In this document: piece after piece, positions 49,067 to 60,899 of the stretch | Layout: each line of letters begins with the position of its first letter | How positions within the stretch are numbered: position 1 is the stretch's first letter | Assembly: GCA_965112735.1 (NCBI GenBank) | Contig: OZ218958.1 | Coordinates: forward strand, 372,001-436,000 | Reading direction: 5' to 3' | Length of the DNA: 64,000 nucleotides | Source: Phaeosaccion multiseriatum | Lineage: Eukaryota; Ochrophyta, other classes | Notes under the pieces: model-generated | The model's database searches: none | Seen by the model: the letters and a program-made list of their open reading frames with translations, nothing else | What the model was told of the DNA's origin: nothing | Made by a program: the position numbers and the translations under genes

Positions 49067-49386
49067 CCCAAACGGCGAGTAATGCGTAAACGAGTCATTG
49101 GATTCGCTGTCTCCGCCCTTTCCCTCCATGCCGTTCCTCCACCCTCTGTCCCCCGTATGTCGCTCCTCCCCTCTCATTTCGCTTCCGAACATGATGTGTC
49201 GTGTCTCGTTTGCTAAAGAGAAATTGCTAAAAGTTTGAAATCGTTGGTAGAAATACATGTACAAAAAAAGGCGAATATCGTGCTAATAGGTAAATTAAAA
49301 TTCCCCTACCACAACTGGCGACTACCTAGTGGATGAACAACATACAAAGAGCTTTGCCCCCCTTTATTTACACTTTTTTGGCTTCC

Positions 49387-52300
49387 CTAAGGCCCAGAAG
49401 TTACGAGTGAACTGCAAAAATCACATCCACAAGGCCCACCATACATCTTGCTGGCGGACTGGCTCTCTGGAATGAGCTCGCCGTTGCGATTGCGCTTCCT
49501 GGGCCGCTTCTCGGCATCGGGCACGGCGCAAGTCTTGGTCGGCCCTGTGTGCACGCGCACGCCACCCCTCTGAGCCTCCTGATAATGCCCGCACGTCTTG
49601 CACATCTTTAAGGCCCTCTTCCGCTGTGGTTCATCGGGAAGTGTGGCCGGTTGACCACTGGCACCGCTATCAGGCACGCTTCCTCCCTCCGAAGAGAGGG
49701 AAGAGACTTGCTCCCGCAGGGTGCACGCCTCGGCGCTACTCGCAGCCGCAGCCGCAGCAGTTGCTGCTACCAAAGGCACACGCCCCTCTCTCAGCCGCCT
49801 CTGCTGCTCGAGCTGTCCTGGCGATGGGCACGTCAGCTGTGGCTCTAAGAGGGAGTTGTTGAACTCCTCCCCAGGCGCAGGCCGCCTCAAGTCCCTTGTC
49901 AGCATGGCCCCCTGCTGAAGAATCGGCTTCATAGTGGCCTTCGCGCTCATCCTCCTCTTCAGCCGTTCATAGTGCTGGCGCAGTTGCGCACTCGTCTTGC
50001 GGAAAACATTGCACCACTTGACCTCTCCTTTCTCTACCTTCGTGCAGCCCTTGTTCCAGTCGCCAGCAAAGCGGTCAAAGTCGATCGCACCATTTGCTAA
50101 CAGCTCTCCCCTCTCTGATCGTTGCCCGGCTGCGGCACCTCTGTACATCGAGGACTCCTTCAGGAACTTGGCCTTCTCCTCCTTGGTGGCCACCTTCCTC
50201 GCTGGAATCACGAGACCCGCGCTGTCTGCTAGAAACTGCGCAGAAGGCGAGAGGCTCTTGAGTGCAGTCAGCGACTCCTCAACGTTTGCGCTACGCTCTG
50301 CTGCCTCTGAGGCAGCAATGTCATCCTCGACGTACACAACATCACTGCAGCTGTCCTCTCCCGCCCCTTCCTCCCCTTTGAGCTGCACACTTCCCCTCAG
50401 ACCAAACCGCTCTCCCGTATCTGCAAAATCAAGTATGCAGGGTGATCCAGCGAACAGCGGCTCCTCCACAAACCAGCTCCGCGTCATGAGCTGAAGCTCC
50501 TCGACGCGGTGCGCATCGTAGAACTTGCCCAATCCCAAATCCAGGAGCAGAAATTGCTCCTCCTTGTCCTGATTCCACCTCCTGTTGAACTCCAGGGTTA
50601 GCGCATTCACCATGGGCGTGGACATGCTAGCATTGCCGATGAGCTTGCGGAGAAACAAATGGTAGTTCTCCGTGGCGTTCGTCCCCCTGACGCATGTGTA
50701 CGACGGCCTTCCGTTCGCCGCCTCCCCGTTCGCAATGTAGAGAGGTACACCCTCGGGGTCACTCAGACAACCCAGAGCGATGTGTTTGCGCAGCGCCTTG
50801 ACCTGAGGCAGCGAGGCACAGGCGGGATTGGGGAGTGGGGCAGAGGGAGGGGGGAAGGGCGCCTCGGGTCAGTGGGGCGAGGAAGGGGAGAAGGGGATCA
50901 TCAAAGCATTGCGAAGCGAAGCAAACGCAAGGGGGGGCGAAGGAGACGAATACAAAGCAGTGTAACTCGGAGAGGGAGATGGCAGCTACCTGCTTCAGGG
51001 CCTTCGGACGGAAGAGGGGCTCCTTCAGGTTGGCGTCCATCACGTCTGCGTACACGGCAATGAGGCGGTCAATTCTCTTGAGGAGCTCCTCGGGCTGTGG
51101 AATCCTTCGACGACAGAAGCGCAGGAAGTACCCCCAATCGTCATGCTTCTTCTGCCATATCTCAGCTTCGGTGAAACCCTCCTTCTTGAGTTGGGCCTCC
51201 ACAGCCCTTATGTCGTCCTCATTCGCCATGAAGACGCAGTCTCGGAAGTGCGCCATGAAGGGCTTGAAGGCCCCATGGCTCTTCTTCAGTACCTTTGAGA
51301 TTCGCTGGAGCGCGTGAAAGGCGTCTAGGCGGACCGTAAGGAGACGAGCACGGCCCTTGCGCTTTTCCTGAGTGTCAGAGTCGGCTTCCGCAGAGGTCTT
51401 CTCCTCTCCACAGTCATTCCCCGTCTCCACTTCCCCCCCAACCCGCGCGTCTACTTCCTTTTCCTCCTCATCCTCATCCTCCTCATCCTCTTGCTGCTGC
51501 TGCTGCTGCTCCTCATCCTCCTCATCCTCCTCCTCATCATCCTCCTCCTCCTCCTTCTCCTCCTGGTCTTCTCTTCCTCCCTTTCCCCCGTCTTTCCGAG
51601 CAACCGCCGTCCCGACATATTGCGGCACACATGTGCGCGCGGCCTCGTCGGAAGGAGCATCGAAGAAGCCCTCCTCCGACGGGGTCGTATAGCGCTCGCT
51701 CTTCTCGTCCTCCGCAAGATGTCGCTTCGAAGCTGCGTCCCGAACCGCCTTTTGTGCCACCTCCTCGGCGGAAGGAGCCACTCGAAGATGACCACAGTCC
51801 CACAGCACCCGCTGCCCTAATGTGCTAGCAAGACATCGGAGCGTCTTGGGGGAGTCCTCGTCGCCGTAAAGGGTGTGAGCCCCTCCGACAAGTACTTCGC
51901 ACACCTTCACCACTCCCCTACTACCGGATGTCTTCCTCTGAAGTCTGAGTCTGCCCCATGCCTCGCCATTGTGGGCAACGGCGACCCGTACACCAACACA
52001 CTGCGAATGTGTAGAGTCATACATGAGCAGCTTGGTACCTTCCGGTAAGGGATAGCCCGGCGCTGTGAACACAGAGAGAAAGGGAGAGGGCACAGGAAGG
52101 TGAGCGGTATTGGTGAGAAACGTTGGAGCGGTCAAGCAGGAAGCAAAGGGAGGGACGGAGTGAGTTAGATAGGGAGGGAGGGAGAGGGGAAGAGGAATAC
52201 CTACATGGATTGTAGATCGGGTCCGCGTGCTTCACCATCCGCTCGTGGATGGCAGCAGCGGCATAGGCGTCGATGGCAGCGTAGTTCAGCTGTAACTTGG

Positions 52301-53111
52301 TCAGCAAGGGGCTCTCCCAAGCAGACAGACGAACGCTCGGGTCCTTCCTCATTCTCTTGCCCAAGATCACGATGGAGAGTGACGCCAAAGCCTTAGGCAA
52401 ACTCGCCCCCTTGGCCATCCCAACGAGATCAACTACGCCCCTCACGTTGACCCCGTCATAGTTGTTCTCCAGGCGCGTGACGTCACCTGCTATGTTCACG
52501 CCCACCTTGAGAATGCTCTTGTCCCCGAGGAACTCACGCAGCTCATCAGGTACCCTCGGCCTCGTCTTCTGCCCGTGGCGCAGATGGTACACGTATGTGT
52601 CTCCTCCCGCGTTCCCGAGCTGGAGCGTGGCTGGCGCCTGTGCTGACGAGACACCAGGTTGACCGTAGCTCACCTCCCACTCCGCATCGAAGCCGATGAC
52701 CTTGTTGCCGTCTCGGGAGACTGCTGCACCTTGGAGGAGATGCTCCAGCGAGAGAGCAAACGAGTTTCGACTCTCTGCGGTCGCTTTCCCCCCGCACTTC
52801 ATGTAGCCTTGAGATGCTCCCTCTGGGATCTCCAGGTACGGAAGCTGCTCCGAGCTCGTCCCGTCACTGCTGATCGGAACCTGCTCCGCTACCTCACTCC
52901 CACCCGCACGGCTGATCAGGAAAGCGTACAGGACAGGGCCGCCCTTGGAAGGAAGTACGTCCGCGTTGGGACTGGAGTGCTCAGGAAGCACATGCTCCAA
53001 CGCGGTCTTTGCTTGCTTGCTTGCGCCCTTTGGCAGTGAAGACTGCAGCAGCAGCTCCCTCATCCGTGAGTGGACCGATCCGTCACACGGTCGGTGCACG
53101 CCAACGGGCAT
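49387..53111 (-). CDS. Large protein with WRN-type 3'-5' exonuclease domain
   Basis: Three exons, 53111-52205, 52062-50990, 50802-49387, joined in phase 1 and 0, about 1131 residues from ATG 53111 (an upstream exon is possible). DEDDy exonuclease motifs: VIGFDAEWEV (I), VGVNIAGDVTRL (II), LNYAAIDAYAAA (III, Tyr-x3-Asp), so catalysis looks intact. After it come an acidic Glu/Asp/Gln low-complexity stretch, a region FHALQRISKVLKKSHGAFKP with CRRRIPQPEELLKRIDRL, then CLSDPEGVPLY and YTCVRGTNATENYH, and a C-terminal cysteine motif CKTCGHYQEAQ...TKTC. The exonuclease plus VRGTN architecture is one I associate with uncharacterised multi-copy proteins in fungi and animals, possibly mobile-element derived; this is recollection, not a search. 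Confidence 0.8.
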
Positions 53112-53891
53112 CCGTGCAACTGCCAGGACTGACTCAAGGACTAGCAATCCTAGCAAGGTGACTGCTCTGAGGCTTGGAGCTCGACTGGCTCACTCACTGA
53201 CTTGGTCACTAACTGAGGCGTGGCTGGAGCCCAAGGCGGTGCGCCACTCGCTGCCCCCCCCCCCTTTGTGAAGTCGCCAATCAACTGCTCAGGGCTGGGG
53301 GCACCCCTGGGAAGAGGAAGGGACCACGCACGTAAGAGCGAGGGCGCATGCACGCGCGCTCGCACGAGAGGGCATAGGCAGAGGCGGGCAGATGTGTTGT
53401 TCGCTTTCCTTTGACTTATCGTGGACATATGCACCTGGTGTGATGGTATGGCGAGGAGAGGCGCCCGAGTCGAAGGTGCACTCATGCTGCTGCTTCTCGG
53501 CCGCCGGTCAGTCACTGCTACCTCTAACTTTAACTGTGAATACTGCTCAAGTACATTATATCAACTGCCAGACTGTAAGCCCCACCTTTACGTTAAGAAT
53601 GGGGGAGCCTCTCATCCACCTCGCGTGTGCTCTGTGCACGCCGACAAATGATCAGGCATGCAGCTTCCGCAGCCGCGGTCCGGTGGTTCCGCCCTCTCTC
53701 GTCTCTCTCTATCGTCTCTAACTATATATCCATCTATCCCCTCCTCTTTCTCTCCATCTGTCTACTTCTTTTCATCTTCTCTCTATCCATTCTCTCCTTC
53801 CCCCTCAAACTCCTCATCCTTCCCTTCCTCTCTCTAGGCACTAGCTCTTCGCGCCCCTCCCACCATACCTCGATCTAACCCTGCCTCCTGC
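53112..53891. other. Intergenic, no gene seen
   Basis: Contains a poly-C run (53255-53264) and a pyrimidine-rich stretch with TCTCTCTATC repeats (53690-53840) just beyond the 3' end of the next minus-strand gene. Confidence 0.5.
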
Positions 53892-55528
53892 TCAGTCCTG
53901 AGCAGGCGGGAGGCACCCCTCCTCTGCGCTTCCCCAGCTGCAGCGGAAGGCGGAGGTGCTCCAGCACTCACATGCAGCCCGTGTGGTGAACGCCCCGCAG
54001 CTGCCGAGCCATCCCAGCGCAGGGCAGTCCAGCGTGCCCACCGGGGGCGGAGTGGGAGAGGAGGGAGGAGGGGTAGGGGGCGATGTAGGGGCACCGTCAG
54101 GCGGTGTGGGTGCGGGCGTGGGACTGCTACTTGAGTCTGCGCTGCGGCACCCGCCAGCGGCCCAGGAGCACTTGAAGGTGGAGGCCGCCCAGCACGAGCA
54201 GGAAGGAGCGTCGGTGAAGGCGGCGCAGTCGCCGCGCCAGCCCAGCTGCGAACAGTCTACCGCCACCGAAGATGGAGCCGCGGTCGTGGTGGCAGGGGCG
54301 GGAGTAGGAGTGGAGGTTGGCGGAGACGTAGAAGGGGCCGGGGCGGGAGTAGGAGTGGATATTGGCCCAGCCGTAGAAGGGGCCGGCGTTGGAGAGCCGG
54401 TGGACGATGAGCCGTCCGCGCAGGGGATGGAGGAGTAGAGCCCCTCACCCCCGCAGAAGCGGCACACCTGATTGCCTCCTACCCCACAGCCCAGGCAGCC
54501 TTGGTCATCCTTCTCACAGTCCGTGCAGGCCACGTCAAGGAGGCACGGCTGAGAGGACGAGCAGATGGAGGAGCAGTAGTAGGACTCATCACTGCAGGAG
54601 GTGACGACGCTCTCCAGCACACCCATTACGTAAGGGTCCATGTCGTCAATCCTGGCCAGGCGGGTGGTGTCGAAGAAAGACACGCCGTCCCTGATCCCTG
54701 CGGAGGAGCGGCCGAGGGTATCGAGCAGGCAGGAGAGGGAGCGGGGGTGGGGTGAGCGGGGGGAGGCAGCAAGTAGACTATTTTCATGCGATCACTCGCT
54801 GGGCAAAACTCACCCACAGCATAGGAGGAGTCACCAGTGCACCAGTGATAGACGGCTTGGTCACACGTGCGGACGCAGGTGATTCCCATGGCGATCGCCG
54901 AAAGGGTGCGTTCCCAAGAAGGCGTACCAAAGCAGCCAAAGGCTGGGCCGCGAGTCCCGGTCCATCCGACGTGGACATCACCATCCTCCCCTGCGGCTCC
55001 GTTGCCGCACTTGACGGAAATGTCCACCGGCGCTGGGAAGCCAGCTTCCACCAGCAGTCGCGTTAGTTGAACATCGCTGTCCACCTCTCCCGTGCCAGTC
55101 TCTGCTGTCTTCCACGTGAAGGAGGTGAGGTCGAGTGCCCAAGGCTCAAGCTCGATTCTGCAGAAGTTGGCGCCTCTGCCGGTGGTGTCAGTAGTAGTAG
55201 TGGTGGTGGGGACGTCCAAGATGACCTGAGCAGCCCGGACGTAGGCCGAGCAGCTGGACCCTGAGTAGTCGATGGAGAGCGCGTCCGCCACCTCGCATTC
55301 AACCTGCTACCGGGAAGAGCTTCAGTCAGTCAGTGAGTGAGTCAAGCCAGTCAGTCAGGCAGGGAGATACGACCTTGCACTCACCTGCTGGGCGTCGCTC
55401 TCCTCAAGGCAGTCCACGGAGTCGTCGGGGAACGAGAACGTCAGCTCCACCCTACTGCTGGCCACCACAGCAAGCCGTTGCAGCAGCAGCAGAATCGCTG
55501 CGATCACCCTCATGGTGCGTGTCGTCAT
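53892..55528 (-). CDS. Secreted cysteine-rich protein with Pro/Thr stalk
   Basis: Exons 55528-55385, 55303-54814 and 54697-53892 join in phase 0 and 1; 479 residues. The N-terminus MRVIAAILLLLQRLAVVASS is a clear signal peptide. A globular part of about 190 residues with paired Cys follows (GITCVRTCDQAVYHWCTGDS). Then the module CLLDVACTDCEKDDQGCLGC, GVGGNQVCRFCGG, homologous to the A/B modules at 46-47 kb. Two Pro/Thr/Ser stalk segments separate two small domains: DCSQLGWRGDCAAFTDAPSC with CWAASTFKCSW, and DCPALGWLGSCGAFTTRAAC with CWSTSAFRCSW. Probably secreted or wall-bound; role unknown. Confidence 0.85.
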
Positions 55529-56060
55529 CTTTAGCTTCTTGTTCTCCTCGTTGTGTGCTTGTGTTTTTGGTTTGTTCTTGTACTTAGATGAAGAGAGAGG
55601 TGTGGGGCAAAAACGGGAGAACTTCACTGCCTTATTATTTGTCCGCACCCGCTCTATCGTATCTTGGGGATCTTCCGACCCTTCCAGACGAAACCTGAAA
55701 AAAAACAAATCCGGGAGCACATGCAGCAAGCAAGAGGCTGCTGCTGCCGGCCGGCCCCTTCCGGCCTGTGGATCAAGGTCAGTTACCGGTAGGTCCGGGG
55801 TCGGAGAGCTGGACTCCCCGCCCGCACCGACGAGCGACGAGTGAGCTTTAGATATGTGATGCGGATGCCATCTCTTTGGACACAGCCATCAGTCACTGAC
55901 CCACCAGAGAAAAGAATATGTTGTTGGGGTGGACCCCCTCGTAGTAGACGATCCCGACGACGTGGTGGGCTGTGCGAAGCACGTGTACAGTTCACCTTTT
56001 GACAACCTCTTGTTCACGCACAGCCAGCCACTTGTTCTGTAAGACGGTGTCCATCGGAAA
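55529..56060. other. Intergenic, no gene seen
   Basis: Upstream region of the secreted-protein gene (minus) and of the ankyrin pseudogene (plus). No first exon like those at 58269 or 63870 was found here. Confidence 0.5.
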
Positions 56061-57502
56061 GAATAGCTAGGTGACTCTGCGGACACGATAGCTGCGGTGG
56101 GATGCTCACATGTCGAGGCAACAGGCAGCGCTCCCCTCCGTTGATCCCTTTTAATCCGGTGCATGCGCCTCTCCCCCGCTTTTGGCTGAGGAAACATCTG
56201 TTTCGGAGAGAGCAAAGCGAGGCCAGGGAGGGCTTTTCGGATAACTCTACGATCCCTGACGTGGGATGCGCACGTTTCGAAGCAGTGAGCAGCCTCCTGT
56301 TGATCCTTTTATCCTATGCATATGCGTCTCCCCCCCCCGACATCGTTTCCCTCAACAACACCAGGCGCGGCAGCTGGCTGGGGCAGGCCCTCTCGCTCTG
56401 GACAGAGGGGAGAGCTTTAATAGTAGCTTCCCCGCTGTGAAAGCGCTGAGTGGGAAGCAAGCTCATCGCCAAACAGCCATGGGAAAGCGAGTTTGGATCA
56501 GCTTATCGACGAAGAAGGATATACCGCAATGTTCAGGGCTGTACAACACGGTCGGCTGGATGTCATGGACCTTCTGCTGCGGGAAGGGGCCTCCTTCAGC
56601 ACCAGATGCGGGGCCTTCGGAGACACGCCATTGGTAGTATCTAGCTTCGAGGGACACGATCAGGTAGTGAGGCGGCTGTTGGACCAAGCGGGTGCCGCCA
56701 CAGGAGTAACTCCCTTGATTACGGCATCAGAAATGGGGCACTCCACGACAGTGCAACAGCTGCTCTCGGCGCGTGCTACTAGTGTCGACTTTTGGTGGCG
56801 GAACATGGTTTTTCTCCGATTCAGATGGTCTCTCACTACGGATATAACTCTGTTGTAAGACACCTCATCTCAGCCCAAGCGGATGTGGACAACGCAGATA
56901 ATCGCGGGAGAACTCCTCTTCAAGAGGCATCGTTAAAAGGGTATGCGGGTATGGTACAGCAGCTCATCAGGGCCCACGCCAGCATCGACAAGGCTGACCT
57001 CGACGGTTGCACTCCTCTTCTCGGTGCCTGTCAGGAAGGGCACGACGCCGTGGTGGAGAAGCTTCTCTCTGCGGGAGCACGTGTGGACAAACGGGTCAGC
57101 AATGGCGCTTCACCCCTCCACATTGCAGCGCACCATGGGCACGAGGCCGTCGTCGCTCGTCTCATCTCTGCGGGATCCCGCATCGATATCACGGCATCAG
57201 ACGGTAGCACCCCTCTTCTTTCTGCCATCCACAATGACCAGCACGGGATAGCGCGGCAGCTCCTCTCGGCCGGTGCTTCGGTGGACAAGGCCTTGGCTGG
57301 GGCACGGCGGTATCAGTTCGGCCGGGACATCGAGCAACGACTTATGGAGGCGGCAGCAGCCTTCTTCCGGCCCCAAACCGCGCTGGACCTCATGCGAAGG
57401 ACGGATCCGACCTTCGGCAAGGAGAGCGGAATCCTGCCGCTGGAGAGGCCCTGGAGTGTGGGAAGCGAGACGTGGGAGAGCATGGCGGAGGAGATGGGCT
57501 GA
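56061..57502 (+). pseudogene. Ankyrin-repeat pseudogene (copy 2 of cluster)
   Basis: Duplicate of the 58.3-59.8 kb gene. Its intron copy (56061-56364) and acceptor CAACAACACCAG at 56364 are present, but the short ATG exon is missing. The frame breaks at least twice: 1 to 0 between 56420 and 56490, and 0 to 2 near 56795 (RATSVDFWWRNM against the intact RASVDLADEH). From 56800 to the stop at 57500-57502 the repeats and the C-terminal segment DPTFGKESGILPLERPW are intact. High identity to the neighbour indicates recent duplication. Confidence 0.85.
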
Positions 57503-58067
57503 GCGAGCAGGAGGGATGTGCGAGGTGGGGGCGGGTAGGGGCAACGACGACTTTGGCAACGAAAGAGAACCGCTCCAGCTCGCTCGCTTGCACCAGTCAT
57601 GCAGCCCTTCTTAGTGAGCCTGTACATCAGGATGCGATGCGAGAGAGAGACAGCCCACGACACACTGGGCTTGGTATAATGGCGTTGAAGTGATTGCGAT
57701 GCTCTGTCGCGGAGAGGAGCGGAGTACAGGAGGTAGGGGGTCAGGGGAGGGGAGGGGAGTCACGTGTAGCTTACGGGACCAATGGATGTAGTGTATAGCT
57801 TGGAGGGGGGGGGGGTGAGAGAGAGGGTCAGCGCGTTTGAAGGGGGAGAGTGCAATCCCAATGGATAGAGGCCGAGGGCTTCCTTCCTGGGTGGGGCATG
57901 CGGGCACAGCGAAGAGTCGTATCTTGCTTATATATATAAGTATATGGGTAAATACACAATGGCGAAGGTGAACGCCAGGTCCGAGGTGGGGGTTGTGCTC
58001 GTGTGGAGGCAAAAGGCGGTCACGTCTGTGCTCAACACAGCCTCTGCCGTCTGCCCACGCAAGAAAC
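57503..58067 (+). repeat. 3' flank of the ankyrin duplication unit, copy 1
   Basis: Matches 59760-60280: shared GCGAGGTGGGGGCGGGTAGG, the GAGAGAGACAGCCCAC tract, a G-run near 57807, and GGGGTTGTGCTCGTGTGGAG. The unit that duplicated is therefore about 2.2 kb and reaches well past the stop codon. Confidence 0.75.
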
Positions 58068-58399
58068 TCCCCCCCCTGGGATCGGGATCTGTGAATCGGA
58101 TCACCAAACCCAATGCCTTCAGAGGCCTCCATAACTAAACATATCAGCGGGGAGGCCTGATACAAAGGCAGAGCGACCGACTACTGCACAGGAGGCGCAG
58201 CAGGGAGAGGGCCTTCTGTAGCTCCCTTGTCAACACTACCGTCTCAAGGGAGGGGCCGCTTGCTCACCATGGCGCAGCGGACAACGTTAACGCCCGAGGT
58301 ACGACCTAGCGCCCACCTGTGAGACAGGTTTTCTTTGGAAAGCGTAGAGCAAGGCGAGGGGTCCTTCTGTGGATACGATAGCTGCGGTGGGAAGCTCAC
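58068..58399 (+). repeat. Upstream block of ankyrin gene, duplicated at 63668-64000
   Basis: Near-identical to the last 330 bases of the window (TGGGATCGGGATCTGTGAAT onward). It includes the short first exon and the start of the intron. Homology begins directly after a C-run in both copies. Confidence 0.9.
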
Positions 58400-59759
58400 G
58401 TGTCGACGGAACAGGCAGCTCTCCGTTGATCCCTTTTCATCCGGTGTATGCGCCTCTCCCCCCGCTTTTGAGAAAACAAATGGACTCTTGTGTTTCGAAG
58501 AGAGCAGAGCGAGGGAGGGTTTTGTGGTGGATAAGATGGCTGCGGTGGAATGCTCACGTATCGAAGCAGTGAGCAGCTTCCTGTTGATCCCTTACAGCCT
58601 ATGTATATGCGTCTCTCCCCCCCATTCTCGTTTCCCTCAACAACACCAGGCGCGGCAGCTGGGGCAGGCCCTGGACAGATGGGAGAGCTTCCCCAATGTG
58701 GAAGCGCTGATTGGAAAGCTCATCGCCAAACATGGGAAAGCGAGTTTGGATCAGCCTATCTACGAAGAAGGATATACCGCAATGCGTGTGGCTGCAACAC
58801 AAGGTCGGCTGGATGTCATTGACCTTCTGCTGCGGGAAGGGGCCTCCTTCAGCACCAGAGGGGGGCCCGTTAGAAGCACGCCATTGATATCCGCTAGCGG
58901 CATCGGACACGATCAGGTGGTGAGGCGGCTGTTGGACATTGGAGCCCCTGTCGACCAAGCGAATGACCCAGGAGTTACTCCCTTGATGGTAGCATCAGAA
59001 ATGGGGCAATCCATGACAGTGCAGCAGCTGCTCTCGGCGCGCGCTAGTGTCGACTTGGCGGACGAACACGGTCGGTCTGCGATTTGGATGGCCTCTCAGA
59101 ACGGACATAGCTCTGTTGTAAGGCGCCTCATCTCAGCCCAAGCGGATGTGAACCACGCAAATAATGTCGGGAGAACTCCGCTTCTGAAGGCATCGGCCAA
59201 AGGGCATGCGGGCATCGTACAGCAGCTCATCAGCGCCCACGCCAGCATCGACAAGGCTGACGTCCACGGTGTCACTCCTCTTCACCTTGCCTGTCAGGCA
59301 GGGCACGACGCCGTGGTGGAGAAGCTTCTCTCTGCGGGAGCACGTGTGGACAAAAGGACCAACGCTGGCGCTTCAGCCCTCCACACTGCAGCGCACAATG
59401 GGCACGAGGCCGTCGTCGCTCGTCTCATCTCTGCGGGATCCCCCATCGATATCCCGGCATCAGAGACTCCTCTCCTTGCTGCCATCAACAGAGACCACCA
59501 CGGCACTGCGCGGCAGCTCCTCTCGGCCGGTGCTTCGGTGGACAAGGCCTTGGCTGGGGCACGGCGGTGGCAGCTCGGCCAGGACATCGAGCAGCGACTT
59601 CTGGAGGCGGCAGCAGCCTTCTTCCGGTCCCAAACCGCGCTGGACCTCATGCGAAGGACGGATCCGACCTTCGGCAAGGAGAGCGGAATCCTGCCGCTGG
59701 AGAGGCCCTGGAGTGTGGGGAGCGAGACGTGGGAGGGCATGGCGGAGGAGATGGGCTGA
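58269..59759 (+). CDS. Ankyrin-repeat protein 3 (intact copy)
   Basis: Exon 1 58269-58298 encodes ten residues, MAQRTTLTPE, with donor GTACGA; intron 351 nt; exon 2 58650-59759 in phase 0. The protein is 379 residues. About nine ankyrin repeats (GYTAMRVAATQGRLDVIDLL, GVTPLHLACQAGHDAVVEKL, NAGASALHTAAHNGHEAVVA) follow an N-terminal helix. The C-terminal 90 residues (DKALAGARR, SQTALDLMRRTDP, FGKESGILPLERPW) recur in the paralogs, including the 5.6 kb gene. The 351-nt intron itself contains an internal tandem duplication (GATAGCTGCGGTGGGAAGCT / GATGGCTGCGGTGGAATGCT). No membrane segment; adaptor role presumed. Confidence 0.9.
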
Positions 59760-60280
59760 GCGAGTAGGAGGGATGTGCGAGGTGGGGGCGGGTAGGGGCA
59801 ACGACGACTTTGGCAACGGAAGAGTACCGCTCCAGCTTGCTCGCTTGCACCAGTCATGCAGCCCATGCGAGTGAGCCTGTACATCAGGATGCGACGCGAG
59901 AGAGAGAGACAGCCCACGGCACACTGGCTTGGTGTAAGAGCGGTGAAGTGATTGCGATGCTCTGTCGCAAAGAGGAGATGAGTCGGAGAACAGGAGGTAG
60001 GGGGTCCGGGGGGGAGGGGAGTCACGTGTGTAGCTTACGGGACCAATGGATGTAGTGTATAGCTTGGAGGGGGGGGGGGGTGAGAGGGAAGGTCAGTGCG
60101 TTTGAAGGGGGGAGAGTGTAATCCCGATGGATAGAGGCCGAGGGCTTCCTTCCTGGGTGGGGCAGGCGGGCACAGCAAGTAGTCGCAGCTTAGAGAAGGG
60201 TATTGCCCTGCTAAACACAGAGTGGTAAAGGTGAAAGCCAGGTCCTTGGCGGGGGTTGTGCTCGTGTGGAGGCAAAAGGC
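59760..60280 (+). repeat. 3' flank of the ankyrin duplication unit, copy 2
   Basis: Counterpart of 57503-58016, ending near GTTGTGCTCGTGTGGAGGCA. No gene recognised; beyond it (60281-60630) a single 129-codon frame without ATG is not supported. Confidence 0.7.
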
Positions 60281-60630
60281 AAGCTCCCCCCAATCGAGTC
60301 TATGCGTACTCAGTGACTGATGAAACACTTTGCTATTACGAAAGATTACGTAAACAAGATAAGCTGGTACTCAGTGACTTCCCCAGTGCTCTGCTACTTT
60401 TTGGTCTCTACCCCTTCGTCTTAAGAGAGCCCTGTCCTCGGCAATATCAAGTGGGGATCAGAAAGAAGCGTACGGGTGAGCCATGTTTCCCAGCGGTAGG
60501 AAGTGGATACGGAGTGCCGAAATTATATCCATCTGTGAATCTTGCTGCTTGCCTCTCGACCTTGGAGAAGCATGTGTATTGCATTTGCTCTCTGGACTTC
60601 GTTTATAGAATAGAGCCAGAAAGTGAATAC

Positions 60631-60714
60631 GTGAGTGAGTGAGTGAGTGAGTGAGTGAGTGAGTGAGTGAGTGAGTGAGTGAGTGAGTGAGTGAGTGAGT
60701 GAGTGATTGAGTGA
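60631..60714. repeat. (GAGT)n microsatellite
   Basis: About 20 GTGA units, nearly perfect. Confidence 0.95.
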
Positions 60715-60899
60715 GGATGGATTCCTCGTCTACCTGCCCTGTCCGCCTCGTCCTCATCCTCTTCCTCCTACTCCTCCTCTTGCCCCTCCCCTCCCTCGCG
60801 GCGTCCCTCCCTCCTCTCCCCCGCTACCCCCGCCTTCACCCCTCCCACCCGACTCACAGGGGCTGACGCCGGCCCAGCACCAACCCGGCCACCACCACC

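Noticed and set aside
60256-60642. 129-codon plus-strand frame ending in the (GAGT)n array
   Set aside because: No ATG, no similarity to other loci in the window, and the end is microsatellite-encoded.
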